From Roridomyces roridus (lineage: Eukaryota; Basidiomycota; Agaricomycetes; Agaricales; Mycenaceae), in the NCBI GenBank assembly GCA_029378245.1, contig JARKIF010000352.1, forward strand, positions 1-25,704: 25,704 nt of DNA, in the 5' to 3' direction. Numbering within the stretch: position 1 is the stretch's first letter; every line of letters starts with the position of its first letter. A model generated the notes under the pieces. It worked only from the letters and a program-made list of their open reading frames with translations. It had not been told where the DNA came from and ran no database searches. A program made the translations under genes and the position numbers. This document shows, in pieces, positions 20,256 through 25,704 of this stretch.

Positions 20256-22479
20256 CTAGGCCTCGGACGAGCTGTACGGGATCACGATCAACGGCATCTG
20301 AATCCCCTTCCCTTCCTCAATCCGAACGGACGGCCGCCGCACGGGCGAAGAAGTGAATGTAATCTCCTCCTTGGGCACCGCCTCACGGAACTCGAATGCT
20401 CGTACAAGTACGAACAGGAGTGATTTCATCTCACAGAGCGCAAACCGGAAGCCGATGCAATTATGTGGGCCTGCAGGTTTGTCAGTATTATATTACAGAG
20501 CTACTTGGACTCTGTGTGATGGTCTTCTTACCAGCGAGGAAGGTGAAGAGATTGCCCCAAACGCTGGGGACGTTGGATGCGCTCTCTGGAATCGTTTCCC
20601 AGCGCTCCGGGCTACGAATCACTCAGTTCGACGGTGTCCGCGAGACAACAGCGAGACAAACTTGAACAGGTCTGCGTCCTCTCCCCAAATAGCTTTGTCC
20701 CGGTGAACACCAGCAATTGGGATACGAATGGTCGTACCCCGTTTGACCCTGCGGGTGTGAATTACTATACGAATTCGAGGAGAGAGACACGAAGAACGCA
20801 CTCAATGGAATGGTATGTCAGTCCACGGGCATCCACGTAAGGCTTGCTGAGCGGTATCACATCGTCCGCCATAGCTTCACGTGTCGTGAAGCCGACAGGC
20901 GGGAAAAGACGCATCGTCTCCCTAACTAGTCCCGCTCATCAATTATGTTACCAAGGTATGCAACATGAACCTACCGACATGGTCGAGATATGTCAATGAA
21001 TTCAACTCGTCCATGGTCGGGTTGTCGGTGGCGAGACTGAAAAGCTCTTTCCGCAGATTTGACTGCACACCGGGATTACACGACAGTGCGTGAAGAACGG
21101 AGGCAGTGGCTGTACTCGTCGTCTCATGGCCTGCAACGAGGAATGTCGGGATTTCTGAGATGCACCGAACCTATGTAAGAGCTCGCAGAAATGTAGAGCC
21201 AGAGGACGCACGAGAGATAACATCCGAATCACTCAACTTTTGTCCCTCGCTAGCCATATTTGCCCGGACCATGACGGAGAGGAGATCGCGGCCGGAATGC
21301 AGCTCTTCACCAACGCCAGCCGAGATCTGGGCCTTGCTCTCCTCAAGAAGCTGTGCGCCAAGCGTGAACATCTTCTGCCGTGCATCCGTGAAGGCTTTAC
21401 TACCCGGCAACGGCTGCGTCGCATCTCGTTCAAAACGATCAGTCTTCCAAGAGGTCACGCGATGTACGCACAAAATGTTTGAGCCAGGGAATCGATGCCT
21501 GTGCCAGACGCATCATATCTCGGCGTTGGTTGGGAGATTGCAATACATGCTCGAGCGCCTCGTTGAGCTCGTTCGCACCATTCTTGGGTTGGAGCGCGTC
21601 AAACTCGTAGTGAAACCCCGCAGTACCGATAGCGTCAAGGGTAGTCTTTTTCAGCCAGGTCAAGACGTCGATCCGGCCTTCGAAGTGGCGCGGACTTTCG
21701 CGGAGCCAGACGTCTCGGAGCTGTGGGAGTCTGAGGAGACTTGGAGACCACGGCGGATGACATGACATACGTGCAAGGACTTGTCATTGAATATTTCCGT
21801 GAGTGCGCGGATTTGTGGGACAGCGAATGCGGGATTCTGGCTGATTTGAGTTCCAGTTTGGAAGTACAGTGCAAGTGCATACGAATATCTTTCTCTGTAC
21901 AACAGGATCGTAAACACAGACTGCAGTAGAATTGAGGAAAACGCACCTGGCGCCTATGATCTTCCGTCTCAACGACGAGAAGGCCTACAATTTTCCAGCC
22001 AGGCCATTTCGCAGGATTATTCAAGACCATACCATTTCCAAGCAAATCCCCGAGAAACCTCCTGGGTATTGTACCTTTCTGGTAGAGCGTATCGTTCACC
22101 AAAATATGGGACAAAGCTTTTGTGTCCGTCGTATACAACTGGCGCTTCTACGCGACAGTGAGGTCAGTATTGTCTGGTGAACAATGGATTGTGCGTACAT
22201 TGAAAAACCACCGATATTGATAGTTTGACCCGAACTCATCTTGCCACGTCTGCGTGAGACTGTAGTCTCCCTGCATCAATGAGCATCAGCGTGGTATCAC
22301 TGGGTGGGGAAATGAGGGACATCGAGCCGCATTGCGTGTCCGAGAATGGGATTCCCGCCTGTGGGTCCGGGGAGGTGACGTAGCGGAGACGCCAGCTCTT
22401 CGTACAGGCTCTTGATGACATTCAGAAGAATGTAGACAGCCAGGAGGAGGCCTGCGAGTGGCGCGATATAGGGATGCAT
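20256..22479 (-). CDS. Cytochrome P450 monooxygenase
   Basis: Thirteen exons, all phases consistent: 22321-22479, 22199-22270, 22033-22147, 21947-21984, 21883-21894, 21771-21836, 21468-21720, 21212-21424, 20975-21154, 20802-20925, 20662-20748, 20532-20611 and 20256-20470. They give 537 residues, the normal P450 length. Visible landmarks are an N-terminal membrane anchor ([15 protein letters not shown]), a Pro hinge (LPGPTGG), the C-helix region (EDHRRQRK), I-helix AGHETTS near 317, ExxR as ETMR near 372, PERW near 441 and heme loop [10 protein letters not shown] with the Cys ligand near 471. P450s insert oxygen into substrates using electrons from a reductase at the ER membrane. The substrate is not readable. 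Exon 5 is a 12-nt microexon (RKIF). It resembles the large basidiomycete CYP clans; no family number is given. No disabling change is seen. Confidence 0.93.
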
Positions 22480-22568
22480 GCCAGAGAGAGGCGGGGATGA
22501 CGAAGCCTTTTATCGAATTTCGTCCGCAGCAACGCCGACAGCGCAGAAAATAGCGCGGTGAATGAGGC

Positions 22569-22580
22569 TTCTTATATACC
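22569..22580 (-). promoter_or_regulatory. TATA box of the P450 gene
   Basis: On the minus strand GGTATATAAGAAG lies roughly 95 nt upstream of the ATG at 22479. A weaker GATAAAA lies nearer, at about 22507-22513. Confidence 0.45.
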
Positions 22581-23936
22581 GTCGCTGTCCACTGTGGGAT
22601 CCATGTCGTAAATGCCGAGGTCAGCACATTTTGGTCGGAATCTCGCCGTAGTACTTAGAACCGTAGAATTAAAAGTGTCTAGATGGAACTAAGAGGTTAA
22701 ATCGGGTGGAGGGGACAGAGCCGTTCAACAACCCAGCAAGGGTCGGGCAGGTGCGCGCGTCAGGTAAGAATCAAGATACAGGAGCTCCGCGGGCTGGGGA
22801 TTGAAGAACTTGGCATGGAAAACGCGGAACGTACATAATACGGCGAGAGCACAGTATGCATAGATTCCCAGTGACAGGGCATCCGGCGAGTGAGACAGCA
22901 CCGTACAGATAGCAGGGAAAGCACTAAACGAGATGCCCCGGAGAGAAGAAACGCATCGATCCCGAGACGCCTTCACAGAACGGACGGGCGGATTTGAGCG
23001 CTCGACACTGATTCGCCCGTGTGCAGGTTACCACGGCCAAGCGGGAATAAGTACTTGGGTAGTGAAGCTTTGAAGGGCCAGCGAGACTGACGATCATGGG
23101 CCGCAAGATTGCTGGTGCGCTGGATGGAGAGAATAAGGCCCTTGCTCTAGTTGGGTCTCTGAAGGGATCGTAGGGCAGAAAGCGGCGTGCCCACTGCCCG
23201 CGCCAGAGGGAGACATGACGGAAGAGAAGGACCAGGGTTAGGGTTTGGTCCGATCAATCAATCAATCATTTGTCATCACTGGCCGCACAGCATCCCTCTT
23301 GTTTGCCTCTTGTCCTCTCCCTCATCAGGACCCACACGGTTGTCGAAACTGGCGGTTCCTGAGGCCGTTGCGATCGGAGCTCCCTGTTGACTCAGGCGCG
23401 CCGCGCGCGGAATGATGTGGAAATTCTATGTGCTATCGCTGCCTGCTAGTGCCAGGGAACACTCGGCTCCGAGATCCAACTTCGGTGTTCCGAGCCGGAG
23501 TGCAGTCCCGTCGTGTTAGTGTCGATAATGCCCAAGTCCGCAAACACTCCGCTGACGTTTTTCATATGACGAGCAAGCCGAAACGAGGCCGGTGATCCGG
23601 CCGATTTGAGTCTGGGCAGCTTGCTCCTCTGCATGGTATAGTTCCTCCAAAGCCCAGGGTGCATGTTTTTTTAACTGCGTATACCGCCCGTTCATTGCTA
23701 TAGGCCGCATACGCATGCACGGTCGAACGCTGCTGTCGGATCAAGTCCGGAATAGCTCGGCCGCACAAAGATTGCTGATCGTCGGAGCAATCCCACCATT
23801 CCACGTGTACATGTCCTGTTCTATTGTAGGTCAGAGGCATGAACCTTGAACCGACGCGTGCCAAGCATGACTCGACAACTGAAAAGATATAAAGGCTCAT
23901 TTCAATATTCACTTTTGGCCAGCTCACCCATTCTCA
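22581..23936. other. Intergenic stretch between P450 and aminotransferase
   Basis: No gene is supported. A minus ORF at 22725-22976 has one hydrophobic stretch (LGIYAYCALAVLCTF). Minus frames at 23516-23927 contain protein-like pieces (LKKHAPWALEELYHAEEQAA; HVHVEWWDCSDDQ) in different frames, possibly a decayed coding sequence. I do not recognise them. Confidence 0.4.
23888..23893 (+). promoter_or_regulatory. TATA box of the aminotransferase gene
   Basis: TATAAA lies 44 nt upstream of the ATG at 23937, the normal core promoter spacing for this gene. Confidence 0.55.
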
Positions 23937-25195
23937 ATGTCCACCAACGGCCAAATCGCGCCCCTCGACGTGCGTCTTCCGTTGAGATCCATTCCTACCT
24001 CCACTGACCACGTTTACAGGCGTCGCGACTGACAATCCAACGCGCGGAAACTCTCAAACCCATTCCACCGCCAGGGACGTATGGCTACGGCGACGTGAGT
24101 CCACCGTCTTCGATTCTCTTCACGCGACGACTTTTGTTTACAGATAAAAACCGACCATATGCTCGTGATGAGCTTTGACCCTGAGACCGGATGGTCCCCA
24201 CCCGAAATCAAGCCGTATGGACCGTTTTCGATCGATCCAGCCAGGTGCGTAATCGAACCTCTATGGAATGTAATGCGAATCATCTATGCAGCAACTGCCT
24301 GCAATATTGTACGAGCACCTTTGAGGGCTTGAAAGCTTCCATGAACCCCGCTGGGAAACCCGTGTTGTTCAGACCGGAGGCGAACATGGCGAGGCTTTCC
24401 TCTTCTGCGGCGCGCATGGCTTTACCGGTGCGTTTTTTCATCGTGATCTCAGCTATGAAGTAGGAAACCTCAATGGAGGCTCTTTAGCCTTTCGACGAAG
24501 CGGCGCTCCTCGCCTGCATAATCAAACTCGTCGCGCTCGAATCGCGCTGGATCCCAACCGACTCGGGTCATAGTCTGTACATCCGGCCCACGATGATCGG
24601 TACCAAGCCTTGTGCGTTAGTCTCCCCTCTTCGCTCCCTCCTATGAATCAGAACCCTCTCTTCTTTCTCTCGTAGCCATCCGAGTCGGCGCATCGGACCC
24701 ACGCACTCCTCTACGTAATCGTATGTCCCGTAGGTCCCTTACTTCCCGACACCCCCAGGCGCGATCCTCCACGCACGTAGCGTCTCTCTCCTCGCTGTAT
24801 CCGAACACGTATGTTCGTGGCCTGGCGGAACTGGGGGCTACAAGCTTGGGTTGAATTACAGTCTGGGGTGTGTTTTCTAATCTCAATTTGGTTGGACGGT
24901 CGATGGCTGACGACTAGTATCCAGATTCTCCCCCGCAGTTGGCTGCGGTAAAGCTGGGATACGACCATTATTGTGGTGTTGCCGCATGGGCAGAACGAGT
25001 TTCATTACAGAGGCAGGAGCCATGAATTTCTTGCCGGTATGAGAAGGAGGATGGTGGTGAGTCATTTCCTTTCCTTTTTTTCGCATTCAGCGGAGAATCC
25101 TGACCAAGATCGCCCAGCCCTGGACCGTGGTGACGCCCCCACTCGACGGGACGATCCTCCCAGGTATCACACGCTTGAGTGCGCTGGCCGAGTGT
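23937..25195 (+). pseudogene. Branched-chain amino acid aminotransferase, frameshifted and 3'-truncated
   Basis: The first part is intact: exons 23937-23969, 24020-24094, 24144-24244, 24292-24427, 24488-24611 and the start of exon 6 at 24676. They encode DHMLVMSFDPETGW, CTSTFEGLKA, LFRPEANMARLSSSAARMALP and SLYIRPTMIGTKPSIRVG, all standard for fold-type IV branched-chain aminotransferases, PLP enzymes that interconvert Leu, Ile and Val with their keto acids. From 24700 the homology moves between frames: ALLYVIVCPVG, then PYFPTPP to SWPGGTGGYKLGLNYS, then PPQLAAVKLGYDH, then FITEAGAMNFLPV with a stop, then VVTPPLDGTILPGITR. No set of GT-AG introns I tried joins these. Homology ends near 25195, before the last third of the enzyme. 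It is a pseudogene, unless base errors explain the shifts. Confidence 0.8.
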
Positions 25196-25202
25196 AGTGT
25201 AG

Positions 25203-25285
25203 CATTAATGCAATATGGGCAACCAGTATTGCATCCCACATTGCATTAAAGGCGTACCTTGGCCGCCCAGCCAAGGATCGCCTTT
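25203..25285. repeat. Two adjacent hairpins with repeated TGCATTA words
   Basis: Stem 1 pairs 25206-25219 (TAATGCAATATGGG) with 25235-25248, one mismatch. Stem 2 pairs 25248-25262 (AAAGGCGTACCTTGG) with 25271-25285, two mismatches. Further TTGCATTATGGG follows at 25287-25298. The block starts right where aminotransferase homology stops, so it may be part of an inserted element. Confidence 0.55.
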
Positions 25286-25298
25286 ATTGCATTATGGG

Positions 25299-25704
25299 AC
25301 ACTTCCTTTTCGGGTACACCGGCGAAGCGAGAGCAAGCGAGATGCCGGGGCAGTGTGACCGCCGCCCGCAGTGCCAGCTCGGCTGGTGACGTTGGGTTGT
25401 TGACCCATTGGCTGTCAAAATGTCAGATCAGTTCAAATCATTCCTCGATCATTCGCGCCCTCCTGCTGTCCGTCCCGCTTCCCTACTGATGATCTTGTGG
25501 GGAGAGGTGGGTCCCTTTATGTAGTAAATGACATTCATACATATAATTTCATTACTGCGTGTGTGACCGACTCGGACAACCCATCAAGATTCATTGATGG
25601 GGCTCTGTTCCTCCGTTCCACACCCCGAGCAATTAGAACAGCATGTTAGCATCCATATCAGTGGTGGATACGTCATATGAGACGGTGAAAACTACCCAGT
25701 GGAA
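25299..25704. other. Window end without a recognised gene
   Basis: I see no continuation of the aminotransferase and no other gene. One short plus ORF (25259-25489) has no features. Confidence 0.4.

Noticed and set aside
21106..21765. Plus-strand ORF of 219 codons
   Set aside because: It is antisense to P450 exons 7-9, whose motifs (AGHETTS and others) are clear on the minus strand.
20256..23936. Secondary-metabolite gene cluster around the P450
   Set aside because: No synthase, terpene cyclase, oxidoreductase or transporter is seen next to it in this window.

Overview
The window looks like nuclear DNA of a mushroom-forming basidiomycete (Agaricomycetes). Genes are cut by many introns of about 45-60 nt with GT-AG ends. 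Several proteins belong to families I know mainly from that group: an F-box protein ending its repeat region with an RIWNW motif, a DUF6533-type protein, a family with an HTH-like N-terminus, and a kinase-like-lobe family. The gene models were spliced by hand and checked for phase and family motifs. No bacterial, viral or CRISPR signal was seen.

Layout. 440-1212 (+) is a secreted protein resembling a ricin-B-type (beta-trefoil) lectin, with an uncertain reading frame. 1486-2766 (-) is a multi-pass membrane protein of unknown function. 2940-4150 is a TIR transposon with a 9-bp target-site duplication and an exon-like coding piece inside. 4283-5360 (+) is a six-exon HTH-like protein. 5361-7220 shows no convincing gene. 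7221-8884 (+) is an F-box protein. 9790-10459 (-) is a shortened DUF6533 protein. 11242-14485 (-) is a ten-exon gene for a protein with a catalytically incomplete kinase-like lobe. Its intron 8 holds a ~950-bp repeat-rich TIR element, which itself holds a tRNA-Lys-like SINE head. 14759-15002 is a short MITE with perfect 22-bp terminal repeats and TA flanks. 16824-17862 (-) is a RING protein with a C-terminal membrane segment. 18617-19262 holds three tRNA-like repeats in a row. 19296-19866 (-) is a small conserved protein of 125 residues. 20256-22479 (-) is a complete 13-exon cytochrome P450. 23937-25195 (+) is a branched-chain aminotransferase gene that looks broken: its frames shift and it loses homology at a double hairpin.

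The genes do not form an obvious pathway or biosynthetic cluster. The P450 has no clear tailoring-enzyme neighbours. The main theme is gene-by-transposon interaction: one element sits inside an intron that would be 49 nt without it, one ends 132 bp before a start codon, and the 3' end of the aminotransferase is replaced by hairpin DNA. Stretches not listed as genes were read on both strands and gave only short ORFs without family signals.
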